Positions 23,859-33,152 of a stretch of DNA of 64,000 nt are shown in pieces. This stretch comes from a bacterium (GTDB lineage Bacteria > UBP18 > UBA7526): NCBI GenBank assembly GCA_030615855.1, contig JAUWYL010000001.1, positions 1-64,000 on the forward strand, given 5' to 3'. The position numbers were made by a program, and so were the translations under genes. Position 1 is the stretch's first letter. Every line of letters starts with the position of its first letter. A model generated the notes under the pieces. It was not told the DNA's origin and made no database searches. It worked only from the letters and a program-made list of their open reading frames with translations.

Positions 23859-23898
23859 AAATAATTTTTGTAAAAACATTTCTTTTACAAAATTATTT
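23859..23898 (+). other. AT-rich near-perfect hairpin between genes
   Basis: AAATAATTTTTGTAAAA (23859-23875) is followed after seven bases by TTTTACAAAATTATTT (23883-23898), an inverted repeat with one unpaired base. It could end transcription of the ligase-like gene, or be a short palindromic repeat at the edge of the next unit. Confidence 0.5.
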
Positions 23899-23923
23899 TT
23901 TACAAGGTAGTGTTAAAAATCTT

Positions 23924-24325
23924 ATGAAAACCACTGAAGACACAGAATACACTGAAGATAAATACCCACATTCTGAACTGACCGATAAGATAATTAAATG
24001 TGCTATTGATGTGCATAAAACTTTGGGTCCCGGCTTTTTAGAAAGCATCTATGAGAATGCCTTAATTTACGAACTCAGGCAACAGGGATTGAAAGTTGAA
24101 GAACAGAAGTTAGTATCCATACCTTACAAAGAAGTTATCGTGGGTGAACATCGCCTGAATTTACTCGTTGAGGACTCAGTAATAGTTGAAAACAAAACCG
24201 TCAAACAATTCGATGAAATCCATCAGGCGCAAATTTTATCTTACCTAAAGGCAACGGACAAAAGGATCGGTCTTTTGATAAACTTTGCCAAAACTAAGAT
24301 AGAGATAAAAAGAATGATTTTATAA
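23924..24325 (+). CDS. GxxExxY protein, copy 2, with altered catalytic Asp
   Basis: 133 residues. The first 12 residues (MKTTEDTEYTED) are encoded by the left inverted repeat. The motif is LGPGFLESIYENAL. The PD-(D/E)XK region reads HRLNLLVEDSVIVENKTV: the position normally Asp (RLDLLVE) is Asn and the usual ELK is ENK, so nuclease activity is doubtful. The ending LGLLINFAKTK-like stretch (IGLLINFAKTKIEIKR) is standard. Function of the family is unknown. Confidence 0.85.
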   Translation: MKTTEDTEYTEDKYPHSELTDKIIKCAIDVHKTLGPGFLESIYENALIYELRQQGLKVEEQKLVSIPYKEVIVGEHRLNLLVEDSVIVENKTVKQFDEIHQAQILSYLKATDKRIGLLINFAKTKIEIKRMIL

Positions 24326-24356
24326 TCTTTCAGTGTTTTCAGTGACTTCTGTGGTT
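23929..24356 (+). mobile_element. Inverted-repeat-bounded single-gene unit 3 (GxxExxY)
   Basis: The left repeat (23929-23958, beginning AACCACTGAAGACACAGAAT) is matched by an inverted right repeat (24326-24356, ending TGACTTCTGTGGTT) over about 30 nt with few differences. The left repeat lies inside the gene's first codons; the right repeat starts at the base after the stop. No transposase is present. Confidence 0.55.
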
Positions 24357-24398
24357 AAATATTTGACAATACTTTAAAAAAAGAAGGAGGAAAAGAAG

Positions 24399-25730
24399 AT
24401 GAAGAAAAGTATTAAGAGAACTGAGGTCTTGGAAAGAGCGAGGTATGGTTTAATGGTTGTAGGTCTATTTGCGGTGATGGCTCTGGCTTTTTCCACAGGA
24501 ACTTGGGCTGTTGAGTTGACTGCTGATGAGCATACCGTTGCTCTGTGGCACTTTAATGAGGGTTCTGGGAATATTGTCTATGATGAGAGTGGAAATGACA
24601 ACCATGGAACAATTCACGGCGCAACCTGGGCAACAGGTATGTTCGGCCCTGCCCTTCAATTCGATGGTGTGGATGACTATGTTGAAGTTCCTGCTTCAGC
24701 AAGTTTGGATATTACTGATGCGATTACACTTGAAGCGTGGATATATATGACTGGATGGTCCGAAGTAGGTTCTCCCATTCATAATGTTATCCTTGCAAAA
24801 AGGATACGGACAGCTAACTATCAGTATCATGTAAAAAAAGTTACTGGGCAAGAATATGGTTATTTAGGTTGGTATAGCAGTGCTACAAAAGATTCAACAT
24901 CTGGTACAAAGTTATATCTCAATAATTGGTATCACGTTGCTGCTATATTAGACGATACTAATAACATTTTGAAGTTTTATGTTAATGGTCAGTTGAGTTA
25001 TGAAAATGCCGCTTCTACTGTTACTTTATCTACAAATAACGCACCTTTAACAATTGGAACAGATAATTATTTAATAATGACCATGTTTAACGGCACCGTC
25101 GACGAAATTAGGATTTCGAATGTGGCGAGAACGGCAGAAGAGATAGCAGAAAGTGCTTCTCGGAATAAACAGCCGATTGCAGATGCTGGGAATGACCAGG
25201 TCATCTTTATCAACGAGGGGGTTACTCTTGATGGAACCAATTCCTACGATCCAGAGGGAACACCTCTCACTTACACCTGGTATGAAGACGAAGAGATAAT
25301 CGCTACCGAACCAACTGTAACCCTGACTTACACCGAGGCTGATATTGGCATCCATTACTATCAGCTGGTGGTCAACGATGGAGAACTGGATTCCGAACCA
25401 GATACTGTTACCATTGGCGTGGCTGGAGAGGGAAGACCAAAGCCAAATATGACCTTCAGGCTTAAGCATATGAGCATTAATTGGAAAGAGCATCCAAGAC
25501 TGAAGACCCACGGCCGCCTGAGATTTGAGTTAGAATTGCCAGAAGACTATGATTATCAGTCCATGGATCCTGATGCTGAAACGATCATAACAGTTGAGAT
25601 CCCAACACAGGATGGGGAATATGCTGTTGGCCAGGATAGAATAACCTTCAGGGAATACAGAAACTACTGGCTCTACCACCTATTGCCTGCCCATCCCCCA
25701 AAACCACCGAAACCTCACGGTCGGCGCTAA
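24399..25730 (+). CDS. Secreted LamG + PKD domain protein
   Basis: 443 residues behind a good GAAGGAGG site. A signal peptide (LMVVGLFAVMALAFSTGTWA) precedes a LamG jelly roll (about 45-245, including ALWHFNEGSG, ALQFDGVDDYVEVP and FNGTVDEIRISNVARTAEE) and a PKD domain (about 255-340, PIADAGNDQVIFINEGVTLD, YYQLVVNDGE). The last 100 residues match no pattern I know, and no anchor is visible. It lies at the head of the surface-glycan locus and could bind glycans outside the cell. The LamG remnant at the window start is a relative. Confidence 0.85.
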   Translation: MKKSIKRTEVLERARYGLMVVGLFAVMALAFSTGTWAVELTADEHTVALWHFNEGSGNIVYDESGNDNHGTIHGATWATGMFGPALQFDGVDDYVEVPASASLDITDAITLEAWIYMTGWSEVGSPIHNVILAKRIRTANYQYHVKKVTGQEYGYLGWYSSATKDSTSGTKLYLNNWYHVAAILDDTNNILKFYVNGQLSYENAASTVTLSTNNAPLTIGTDNYLIMTMFNGTVDEIRISNVARTAEEIAESASRNKQPIADAGNDQVIFINEGVTLDGTNSYDPEGTPLTYTWYEDEEIIATEPTVTLTYTEADIGIHYYQLVVNDGELDSEPDTVTIGVAGEGRPKPNMTFRLKHMSINWKEHPRLKTHGRLRFELELPEDYDYQSMDPDAETIITVEIPTQDGEYAVGQDRITFREYRNYWLYHLLPAHPPKPPKPHGRR

Positions 25731-25771
25731 GATTTCAACGGGTTAACCACTAAATAACAGATTACCCGATA

Positions 25772-25821
25772 TCCATTACTCGTAACCCATTACTCGTAAC
25801 TCGTAACTCGTTACCCATTAC
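25772..25821. repeat. CCATTACTCGTAA tandem repeats
   Basis: Three to four degenerate copies of ccattactcgtaac lie directly before a flippase remnant. This is the same style of low-complexity repeat that borders other insertions in the window. Confidence 0.6.
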
Positions 25822-25843
25822 TTAATCACTTAAAGGAATTGTT

Positions 25844-25912
25844 ATGGATACTGTACACAGGGTAGCAAGGAATACTGGGGTAATTGTTCGTCTATTTTAT
25901 TTAGGAGCCTAA
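25844..25912 (+). pseudogene. 5' remnant of a flippase gene
   Basis: ATG 25844 opens a 22-codon frame, MDTVHRVARNTGVIV..., whose first 15 codons match the start of the flippase at 30625 (MGTVHRVAKNTGVVI) at protein and DNA level. Homology then ends. It lies 6 bp before another, unrelated flippase gene, so it looks like the scar of a replaced flippase. Confidence 0.7.
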
Positions 25913-25918
25913 AGAGCC

Positions 25919-27463
25919 TTGAAAGACACTACCTATAATATAAGTATCTCACAGAAGATTATAAGAAATACGATTTTTAATATTATTGGTCGTTTCTGGG
26001 GAATATTAGTTGCTTTAGTTTTAACCCCTTACATTATTGGCCATATTGGAATTGAGAGGTTTGGAATCTGGGCGATTGTTGGGGTGCTTACTGGTTATTT
26101 TGGCCTGCTTGATTTTGGGATAGGAACCTCTTTTGTAAAATATATCTCCGAATTTTATACCAAAAAAGATTATGAAAAGATAAATCAGGTGGTCAACACT
26201 GGTTTTATCTTTTATTCAATATTTGCAGTACTAATTATTACTTTGGCCTTTTTTATTATTAATCCTTTGCTTAATTTCTTTAACATCCCGCAAGAATTGC
26301 ATAACGAAGCATTATTTGTCTTTCTGCTCGGGATTATCCTCTTTGCTATTTCCAATGCTTTAAGTCCCTTTAGAACAGTCCAAACTGGTTTGCAGCGAAT
26401 GGATATTAGTAATAAAGTGGCAATAGCCGTCTCTATACCTATGGTTATTGGAACAATCTATTTTTTAGAGGCAGGATATGGACTACCAGGATTGATGGTT
26501 AATAATGCTATTATACTTGTTATAAGTAGTATAATCAGTATCATTATCGCTTTCAAAATATTACCCGAGTTAAGATTCAATCCGTTTTTATTTAGTAAAG
26601 GGATGTTTAAAAAATTATTCAGTTTCGGATATAAGATCCAGATAACTAAAATTGCTTCATTGTTTCATCTTCATCTTGACAAAATTCTTATAGCATATTT
26701 TTTAAATATTGGATTTGTTGCTTACTATGCCATTGCACAAGGTTTAACATCCAGAATTAGCGAGATACCTTCGATGCTGATATCAGCTATTATGCCTGCC
26801 GCCTCAGAATTAGATGCCAAGAGTGAAAAAGGGAAACTTCAGGAATTGTATTTTCGGTCTATGAAATATCTCATTTTGGTTGGAATACCTACATTTATAG
26901 TAGTTTTTACTTTTGCCCATCCATTCATACGTATCTGGTTAGGTGCTGGTTATGATAGAACTGCTATTACATTACAATTGTTGCTTGTTGCGAGTTTTAT
27001 TAATCTTTTGACAGGTCCCGGGTTTTATATTTTCAACGGTATAGGAAAACCGCAATATGGAATGTATATATCTGTCCTCTCTACGATAATGAAGTTGACT
27101 CTAAGTATTATTTTAATTATCAAATTTGGATATTATGGAACCGTTTTAGGGACTTGTATCTCCTTCATTATTTGTTCAACAATTTTTTTAGTTCTTTTCC
27201 ATAAGATTACAAATATAAGTCTTGTCCAAACTGCAAAAAAGGTTTTCTTCTTGCCTTTTTTGGTTGGGTTAGTTTCTTTATTTATTCCTTTGCTCATATT
27301 TGAGCAAATTGGAAACTATTCACTGGTTTTTATCTGTTTAACAGGAACTCTCTATATGTGCATCTATGGATGGCTAATTTGGAAAAGCGGCTATATTAGT
27401 GTTTCTGATATAGAACTTTGCAAAAAATTACTACCGGCAATAACAAAATACAAGGAGTTTTAA
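25919..27463 (+). CDS. Polysaccharide flippase (Wzx / MATE-like), AT-rich
   Basis: 514 residues, start TTG. About 12-14 hydrophobic segments, with the Wzx opening RNTIFNIIGRFWGILVALVL then TPYIIGHIGIERFGIWAIVG and GLLDFGIGTSFVKYISEF. It flips lipid-linked repeat units across the inner membrane. It begins an AT-rich block (to about 30614) set between more GC-rich genes, suggesting a foreign cassette, and it lies directly after the remnant of a different flippase. Confidence 0.85.
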   Translation: MKDTTYNISISQKIIRNTIFNIIGRFWGILVALVLTPYIIGHIGIERFGIWAIVGVLTGYFGLLDFGIGTSFVKYISEFYTKKDYEKINQVVNTGFIFYSIFAVLIITLAFFIINPLLNFFNIPQELHNEALFVFLLGIILFAISNALSPFRTVQTGLQRMDISNKVAIAVSIPMVIGTIYFLEAGYGLPGLMVNNAIILVISSIISIIIAFKILPELRFNPFLFSKGMFKKLFSFGYKIQITKIASLFHLHLDKILIAYFLNIGFVAYYAIAQGLTSRISEIPSMLISAIMPAASELDAKSEKGKLQELYFRSMKYLILVGIPTFIVVFTFAHPFIRIWLGAGYDRTAITLQLLLVASFINLLTGPGFYIFNGIGKPQYGMYISVLSTIMKLTLSIILIIKFGYYGTVLGTCISFIICSTIFLVLFHKITNISLVQTAKKVFFLPFLVGLVSLFIPLLIFEQIGNYSLVFICLTGTLYMCIYGWLIWKSGYISVSDIELCKKLLPAITKYKEF

Positions 27464-27466
27464 TTT

Positions 27467-28789
27467 ATGAAAGTAACTTTAATTTATCCAGGAATAGGTA
27501 TTAAGGGCTTCGGAAAAACAAAACTATTTCCTCTTGATGGAGAACTACAGTGGATTCAACATGGTATTGCTTCCATAGGGGCATATGCAAAAAGAGAAGG
27601 ATATGAAGTAGATTTAATAGATATGAGAACCTTAAATTCATGGGAACATTTTAAAAACATAATGACTCTCAAAAGTTCAGATGTAATAGGTATCTCTGTA
27701 TCATATCTGGATTATAAGTCAGCATTAAAAGCTTTTGAAGTGATCAAAACAATAAATCCAAAGATAGAAACTGTAGCAGGTGGTATATTTGCTACACTAT
27801 TTCCGCAAGAACTTTTGAAAAATGATAATATTAACTATGTGATTACAGGTGAGGGTGAAATTACTTTTACAAATCTCTTAGATGCTTTAAAAAAAGGAGA
27901 GTCCTTCTCAAGAATATCTAAGGGTATAACTCCTGATTTGGATTTTCTTCCTAATATAGACAGAGAATTATTTGACTATAAAAGAGAACTAAATTGTTAC
28001 TTTGCTCCTCGGCATCCTTTTCCTCATGTAACTATGATTGCCGGAAGGGGTTGTCCATACAACTGTTCTTATTGCCAGCCTGCGGAAAGATCTGTATTCG
28101 GGCGTCATTTTAGAATGAGAAGTGTTGAGAATGTAATTCAAGAATTGCGAGATTTAAGGGGCAAGTATGACTTTAAGAGCATCACATGGTGGGATGATAC
28201 CTTTACGGTTTCTCCCAGTTGGATATATAAGTTCTGTGATGCATATAAGAAAGAAGGATTTAATGCAGAAATGCTTGCTAATAGCAGAGCCGATATAATA
28301 TGTAAAAATGAAGAAATGATAAAAAGACTTTCAGAAGTAGGATTAAATTGGCTTGTAATAGGGTTTGAAAGTGGCAATCAAAGGATCCTTGATCTTCTTA
28401 GAAAAGGAACCACAGTAGAGCAGAATTATAAGGCGGCTGAGATATGTAAAAAGTATAAAATTAAGATATTAGCAACCTTTATGATGGGGCTTCCGACTGA
28501 GACCAAAGAAGAAGTAAAGGATACAATAAGAATGATAAGAACTATAAAACCGGAGCAGCCGGGTCCTTTTTATTTTACACCTATTCCAGGAACAGACATT
28601 TATGATTATTGTATTAAAAATGACCTGTTGTTGAAAGATGATCCTTTTGAGATACAGAGGACAGGAAATTTTATTCCTAAAATTAAAGGAGTGGATTATA
28701 AATTTTTGGATACTTTGAGAGCATCTCTCTCATCTAGGACATTATTGTCGAGGATTGCAAGGAGGATTGCAAGAGCATTATTTGATTAG
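27467..28789 (+). CDS. B12-binding radical SAM protein
   Basis: 440 residues. A cobalamin-binding-like N-terminal domain (VIGISVSYLDYKSALKAFEV, VAGGIFATLFPQELL, YVITGEGEITF) is followed by a radical SAM core with the cluster motif RGCPYNCSYCQ and IGFESGNQRIL. Class B enzymes of this kind methylate unactivated carbons or rearrange substrates. Inside a glycan locus it may modify a sugar or lipid. It follows the flippase by 3 bp in the AT-rich block. The exact substrate cannot be read. Confidence 0.8.
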   Translation: MKVTLIYPGIGIKGFGKTKLFPLDGELQWIQHGIASIGAYAKREGYEVDLIDMRTLNSWEHFKNIMTLKSSDVIGISVSYLDYKSALKAFEVIKTINPKIETVAGGIFATLFPQELLKNDNINYVITGEGEITFTNLLDALKKGESFSRISKGITPDLDFLPNIDRELFDYKRELNCYFAPRHPFPHVTMIAGRGCPYNCSYCQPAERSVFGRHFRMRSVENVIQELRDLRGKYDFKSITWWDDTFTVSPSWIYKFCDAYKKEGFNAEMLANSRADIICKNEEMIKRLSEVGLNWLVIGFESGNQRILDLLRKGTTVEQNYKAAEICKKYKIKILATFMMGLPTETKEEVKDTIRMIRTIKPEQPGPFYFTPIPGTDIYDYCIKNDLLLKDDPFEIQRTGNFIPKIKGVDYKFLDTLRASLSSRTLLSRIARRIARALFD

Positions 28790-28806
28790 GATTGGAAACT
28801 GACAAA

Positions 28807-29766
28807 ATGACTCCAAAGGTCTTAATTATCATCGTTAACTGGAATGGTAAAGAATATCTCAATGACTGTTTGAGGTCTGTCTTTAACCAATCATATGAGA
28901 ATTTCAAAGTTATTTTGGTTGATAATGGTTCAACGGATGGTTCTATAGAATTTGTTAAAAAAATTTATTCTGATGTGGAAATCATTCCTCTTGATAAAAA
29001 CTACGGATTTGCAAAGGGAAATAATATTGGTATAGAAAAGGCTTTAAAAGACGAAAAGGTGCAATATATCGTTTTGTTAAATAATGATACTAAAGTTGAG
29101 CCACAATGGTTAGAAGAACTTGTGAAAGTGGCAAAATCGGATGAACAGGTGGGTTCCTGCCAGCCCAAAATGCTATCGTTAGCTAATCCGAAGATGATCG
29201 ATGCCCTTGGGATATCGATTACCAAAAATGGTGGGGCTATTCAGGATGGTTATGGAATAGAGGATACCGGGCAATATAATCAAGTTAAGGAAGTGTTTGG
29301 GGCTTGTGCTGGTGCAGCATTATACAAAAGAGAGATGTTATCTCGAATTGGGCTATTTGATGAAGATTTTTTTGCCTATTATGAAGATGTCGATCTCGCA
29401 TTACGAGCTAGATTAGCGGGATGGAAATGTATGTACGTTCCCAAAGCAGTTGCCTATCATAGGCATTCTGCTACTGTTGGAAAAACCTCTTCTTTCAAAA
29501 TATATTTTCTTGAAAGAAATAGATATTACTACATAATCAAAAACTTACCGACAGAGATTGTACTTAAATTTTTAATAAGAAAACCCAAAGCTATTACCAT
29601 AACAATCTTAAGGTGTATTAAAAATAGAGGGTTTCGGTTGCTTGGTTATTATTTAAAATCAAATTTTGATGCAATTAAGAATGTTCCAAAGATGTTCAAA
29701 AAAAGAAAGAAAATATTATCCGCTCGTCTTATTCGGGACGAAGAGCTTAAAAAGTGGTTTAGATAA
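28807..29766 (+). CDS. Glycosyltransferase family 2 (rhamnosyltransferase-like)
   Basis: ATG 28807 is used; TTG 28792 in the same frame is possible. The GT-A fold starts TPKVLIIIVNWNGKEYLNDC, with DNGSTDGS, the DxD-like LLNNDTKV, and the acceptor-side FFAYYEDVDLALRARLAGW. WNG...NDD...EDVD is the pattern of rhamnosyl- and related GT2 enzymes in O-antigen loci. It overlaps the next gene by one base. Confidence 0.85.
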   Translation: MTPKVLIIIVNWNGKEYLNDCLRSVFNQSYENFKVILVDNGSTDGSIEFVKKIYSDVEIIPLDKNYGFAKGNNIGIEKALKDEKVQYIVLLNNDTKVEPQWLEELVKVAKSDEQVGSCQPKMLSLANPKMIDALGISITKNGGAIQDGYGIEDTGQYNQVKEVFGACAGAALYKREMLSRIGLFDEDFFAYYEDVDLALRARLAGWKCMYVPKAVAYHRHSATVGKTSSFKIYFLERNRYYYIIKNLPTEIVLKFLIRKPKAITITILRCIKNRGFRLLGYYLKSNFDAIKNVPKMFKKRKKILSARLIRDEELKKWFR

Positions 29767-30614
29767 TGATTTCTATAGTCTGTACCTACAATGATGAAGA
29801 AATTCTAAGAGATTACTTGCTTAAGAGTCTTAAGGATCAAACAGTTGAGTTTGAGTTAATAAAGATAGATAATACCAGAAATAGATTTAAGTCAGCAGCT
29901 GAAGCGCTTAATTATGGCGGGGAAAAGGCAAAGGGCAAGTATATAATGTTTGTCCACCAAGATGTGGATTTATGTTCCAGCACGTGGCTTAAGGATGTAG
30001 AGAGAATCTTAGAATCCATACCTGATTTAGGAATCGCGGGTATAACGGGTATGAATGAAGAGGGCAAGAAACTAAATGTAATAAAACAAAGCATACCCCC
30101 TCGCTGGTTGCCTCATATTCCTATTCAAAAACCAACAAGGGCACAGACAGTCGATGAATGTTTGGTAATAATTCCTAAATCTATCTTTGATATGCTCCCT
30201 TTTGATGAGACTGTTTGTGATGATTGGCACCTCTACGCAGTAGACTACTCTCTCAGCCTAAAGGAATGGGATAAGGGCGTTTATGTAATCCCGGTAGTTA
30301 TACATCACTTATTTAAATCTTACATTAAATATCCTGAATCTGTAGTTGCCCGTATTAAAGACTATTTTCAAACTATTTTATCTCTTGGTTCACTCCCCAC
30401 GGGCTATTACCAAACTTTACCTAAGGTATTAAAGAAACATAAAAAATATTTCAAATGGATTTATACCACCTCTGGGATATGGAATAGTTCCTATCCCTTA
30501 ATTCTGCAGAGAGTTATTATATTGATTAAAGAAGCATTGAAGTATCTCTTGATAAAGCTAGGCGTAAGATATTTATGGAAGAAGTACTTGAAAAAGAAGA
30601 AGAAAGCTATGTAA
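29766..30614 (+). CDS. Glycosyltransferase family 2-like protein
   Basis: 282 residues. SIVCTYNDEEILRDYLLKSL, IKIDNTRNRFKSAAEALNYG and IMFVHQDVDLCSSTWL follow the GT-A pattern with HQDVD in the DxD position, as in a subgroup of streptococcal and archaeal GT2 proteins. A basic C-terminal region ends KKYLKKKKK. It belongs to the AT-rich transfer block and is co-transcribed with the preceding GT2 (ATG overlaps the stop). The sugar cannot be assigned. Confidence 0.75.
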   Translation: MISIVCTYNDEEILRDYLLKSLKDQTVEFELIKIDNTRNRFKSAAEALNYGGEKAKGKYIMFVHQDVDLCSSTWLKDVERILESIPDLGIAGITGMNEEGKKLNVIKQSIPPRWLPHIPIQKPTRAQTVDECLVIIPKSIFDMLPFDETVCDDWHLYAVDYSLSLKEWDKGVYVIPVVIHHLFKSYIKYPESVVARIKDYFQTILSLGSLPTGYYQTLPKVLKKHKKYFKWIYTTSGIWNSSYPLILQRVIILIKEALKYLLIKLGVRYLWKKYLKKKKKAM

Positions 30615-30624
30615 AGAGATTGCT

Positions 30625-32055
30625 ATGGGGACAGTGCATAGGGTAGCGAAGAATACGGGCGTAGTTATAGCTGGTAAGAGCATCAGTGTATTAATTGCCT
30701 TGATAACAGTAATCTTACTTACCCGTTATCTTGGGGCGCACAACTTTGGAATCTATTCCTTTATCTTCGCTTATTTAGGGTTTTTCGTCATTATTACAGA
30801 TTTAGGGATGAGCCAGATATTAATAAGGGAGATTTCTCGGGATAGAGCAAAGGCAGATAGACTCATTGGCAATGCTATCATTATGAGGATTATTCTCTCC
30901 CTATTTGCCCTTGGCTTGGCCTGTCTCATCATCTCCTTTCTTCAATATTCCTTCAACACAAAGTTATTAGTCTACGTTGCCTCTTTAAATCTTCTCTTGT
31001 CCTTTAGGATGATATACGGCTTGATATTTGAGGTTAATTTAAGGATGGGGTATCCTTATATGGTTGGCATTTTTAGCAAACTTCTGAGGTTGGCTCTATT
31101 CCTTTGCCTTATCTTCTTAAAGGCTCCTATTCTCTGGTTTATAATTGCAGGAATTATTAATATTCTCCCCGAGATTTTTCTTATTCGGCATTTATCAAGA
31201 AGATTTGTCAGACCAAGATTTGAGATTAATTTGGAAATGTGGAGATACCTCTTCAAGGAATCCTGGCCTTTAGCTCTAACAACAGCCTTTATTATGATTT
31301 ACACCAGGATTGACCAACTGATGCTCTTCCAGATGAAAGGTGCCCAGGCAGTAGGTTATTATTCTGCAGCGGTCAGGCTACCAGAAACGTTAGTTATCTT
31401 TCCCTCAGCATTTATGACCTCTGTATTTCCTTTAATGTCACGATATTTTAAGACCTCAAGGCAATCCTTAACTCAAGCATATACATTAAGTTTTAGATAT
31501 ATGTTAATGCTTATCATTCCTATTGCTACGGGAACGACCTTGTTATCCAGACCGATAATCTCTTTAATCTATGGTGAAAGTTTTCTCCCCTCAGTTTCTG
31601 CTTTATCTATTCTAATTTGGTCTGAAATATTTGTTTTTTATGCATTAATCCACTATGAAATCTTGATTTCTGTTAATAAACAGAGGGTATATTTGCTTTT
31701 CGCCGGTACCGGAGCAGTAGTCAATGTGATACTTAATTTAATACTGATACCCAGATATGGGATTGTAGGGGCGAGCATTGCCACCCTTATCTCTTATATC
31801 CTAAGTGCCGGCCTTATTATAGGACATTTATTGCCTGCTACCAGGGTATATAATGTAGTCGGGTGTCAATCTATGCTGAAGCCATTGGCGGCCTCCATTG
31901 TAATGGGGGTCTATGTCTATTATATAAGGTCTCATTTAGCCCTGGCCATTATTGGAGGTGCGATAATCTTTATCCTGACAATGCTCCTTATTCGAGGACT
32001 CAATCGACAGGATATCCAATTGGCAAGGGCTCTCTTTCGTAAAGAAAAAACCTGA
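30625..32055 (+). CDS. Polysaccharide flippase (Wzx-like), second copy in locus
   Basis: 476 residues, about 12-14 membrane segments: RVAKNTGVVIAGKSISVLIA, TRYLGAHNFGIYSFIFAYLG, DLGMSQILIREISRDRAKAD. This is the oligosaccharide flippase pattern (Polysacc_synt plus C-terminal part). It is more GC-rich than the flippase at 25919. Its first 15 codons occur again as an isolated remnant at 25844, so the locus has probably swapped flippases by recombination. Two flippases in one locus may serve different glycans. Confidence 0.88.
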   Translation: MGTVHRVAKNTGVVIAGKSISVLIALITVILLTRYLGAHNFGIYSFIFAYLGFFVIITDLGMSQILIREISRDRAKADRLIGNAIIMRIILSLFALGLACLIISFLQYSFNTKLLVYVASLNLLLSFRMIYGLIFEVNLRMGYPYMVGIFSKLLRLALFLCLIFLKAPILWFIIAGIINILPEIFLIRHLSRRFVRPRFEINLEMWRYLFKESWPLALTTAFIMIYTRIDQLMLFQMKGAQAVGYYSAAVRLPETLVIFPSAFMTSVFPLMSRYFKTSRQSLTQAYTLSFRYMLMLIIPIATGTTLLSRPIISLIYGESFLPSVSALSILIWSEIFVFYALIHYEILISVNKQRVYLLFAGTGAVVNVILNLILIPRYGIVGASIATLISYILSAGLIIGHLLPATRVYNVVGCQSMLKPLAASIVMGVYVYYIRSHLALAIIGGAIIFILTMLLIRGLNRQDIQLARALFRKEKT

Positions 32056-32071
32056 TAAAAAGGGATAGATA

Positions 32072-33148
32072 ATGAAAATTCTATTAGTAGCTCCTCAATC
32101 AAAGGATACAGCATTAGGAACAATCGGTGGCTACTGTAAAAAAGGCTTAGAAAATCTCGGTTATGATTTAGAAGTCTTTGATTTTCGACAAAGTCAGTAT
32201 TTGAAAAGCCCTATAGGCGCCTTTTTTAAAAAAGGTATAAAAAAAATTTCCCCTTTTCCACCTCGGGGAATTCCTTTCATTAATTCTATAGAAAGAGAAA
32301 AGATGAATAAGTCTTTATTGGCAATAACTAAAGAATATCAACCTGATATTGTTTTTTTCTTAATGGCCGGTACCATTTTTCCAATTTTCCTAGAGACTTT
32401 GGGAAAAATTAAAAAATCAAGAATAACGACTGTTAATTGGTTTCATGATACAGTTCTTGCTCCGATATGCAAAGATTATGTCCAAGAAAGCTCCCCATAT
32501 TATGACTATTTCTTTATCATCGATTCTGAAGATGTTTTGAATTATATAAAAATTGGCGCAGGCTGCGTTAAAACCATCCCTTTAGCCTGTGATCCCGAGG
32601 TCCATAAAAGGATAGATTTATCGGAAGAAGAAAAGAGGATATATGGTAACGAGGTTTGCTTTGTGGGAACGCTAAAATATAATCGAGAGAAAATATTGGC
32701 CCAGTTATTAGATTTTGATCTGGGTATCTGGGGTCATTGGTTAAAGAGAAGTCCGAAATTGAAGAGATGCTATCGTAGGCAGCATGTTTACGGAGAGGAA
32801 ACAGTTAAGATATATAATGCTTCAAAGATTATCCTTGATATCCCAATTTCTTATGGAACAGAGGATAAGGCCTTTTATTTCACTCCACGAGTATTTCAAG
32901 TACCAGCTTGCGGAGCATTTCTTTTGACAAATGAAAGTTCATACCTCTCCGATCTATATGAAATCGGCACAGAAATAATCTGTTATAAAGATGAAAAGCA
33001 GTTAAAGGAGATGATAAAACATTATTTAAAGCATCCAGAGGAACGAAACAGAATAGCCCAGAAAGGTCAAGAAAGGGCCTATCGTGACCATACCTATGAG
33101 AAAAGGCTAAAAGAAATATTTTCAATTGTAGGGAAAAAGGAGAGATAA
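32072..33148 (+). CDS. CgeB/DUF3880-type glycosyltransferase
   Basis: 358 residues with no strong signal or membrane segment. MKILLVAPQSKDTALGTIGG, WFHDTVLAPICKDY, FIIDSEDVLNYIKIGAGCVK and FTPRVFQVPACGAFLLTNES match the CgeB/DUF3880 plus Glyco_trans_1_2 arrangement, a GT-B-like group found in glycan and flagellin-glycosylation loci. Substrate unknown. It is the first of a more AT-rich run of genes after the second flippase. Confidence 0.75.
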   Translation: MKILLVAPQSKDTALGTIGGYCKKGLENLGYDLEVFDFRQSQYLKSPIGAFFKKGIKKISPFPPRGIPFINSIEREKMNKSLLAITKEYQPDIVFFLMAGTIFPIFLETLGKIKKSRITTVNWFHDTVLAPICKDYVQESSPYYDYFFIIDSEDVLNYIKIGAGCVKTIPLACDPEVHKRIDLSEEEKRIYGNEVCFVGTLKYNREKILAQLLDFDLGIWGHWLKRSPKLKRCYRRQHVYGEETVKIYNASKIILDIPISYGTEDKAFYFTPRVFQVPACGAFLLTNESSYLSDLYEIGTEIICYKDEKQLKEMIKHYLKHPEERNRIAQKGQERAYRDHTYEKRLKEIFSIVGKKER

Positions 33149-33152
33149 AAAA

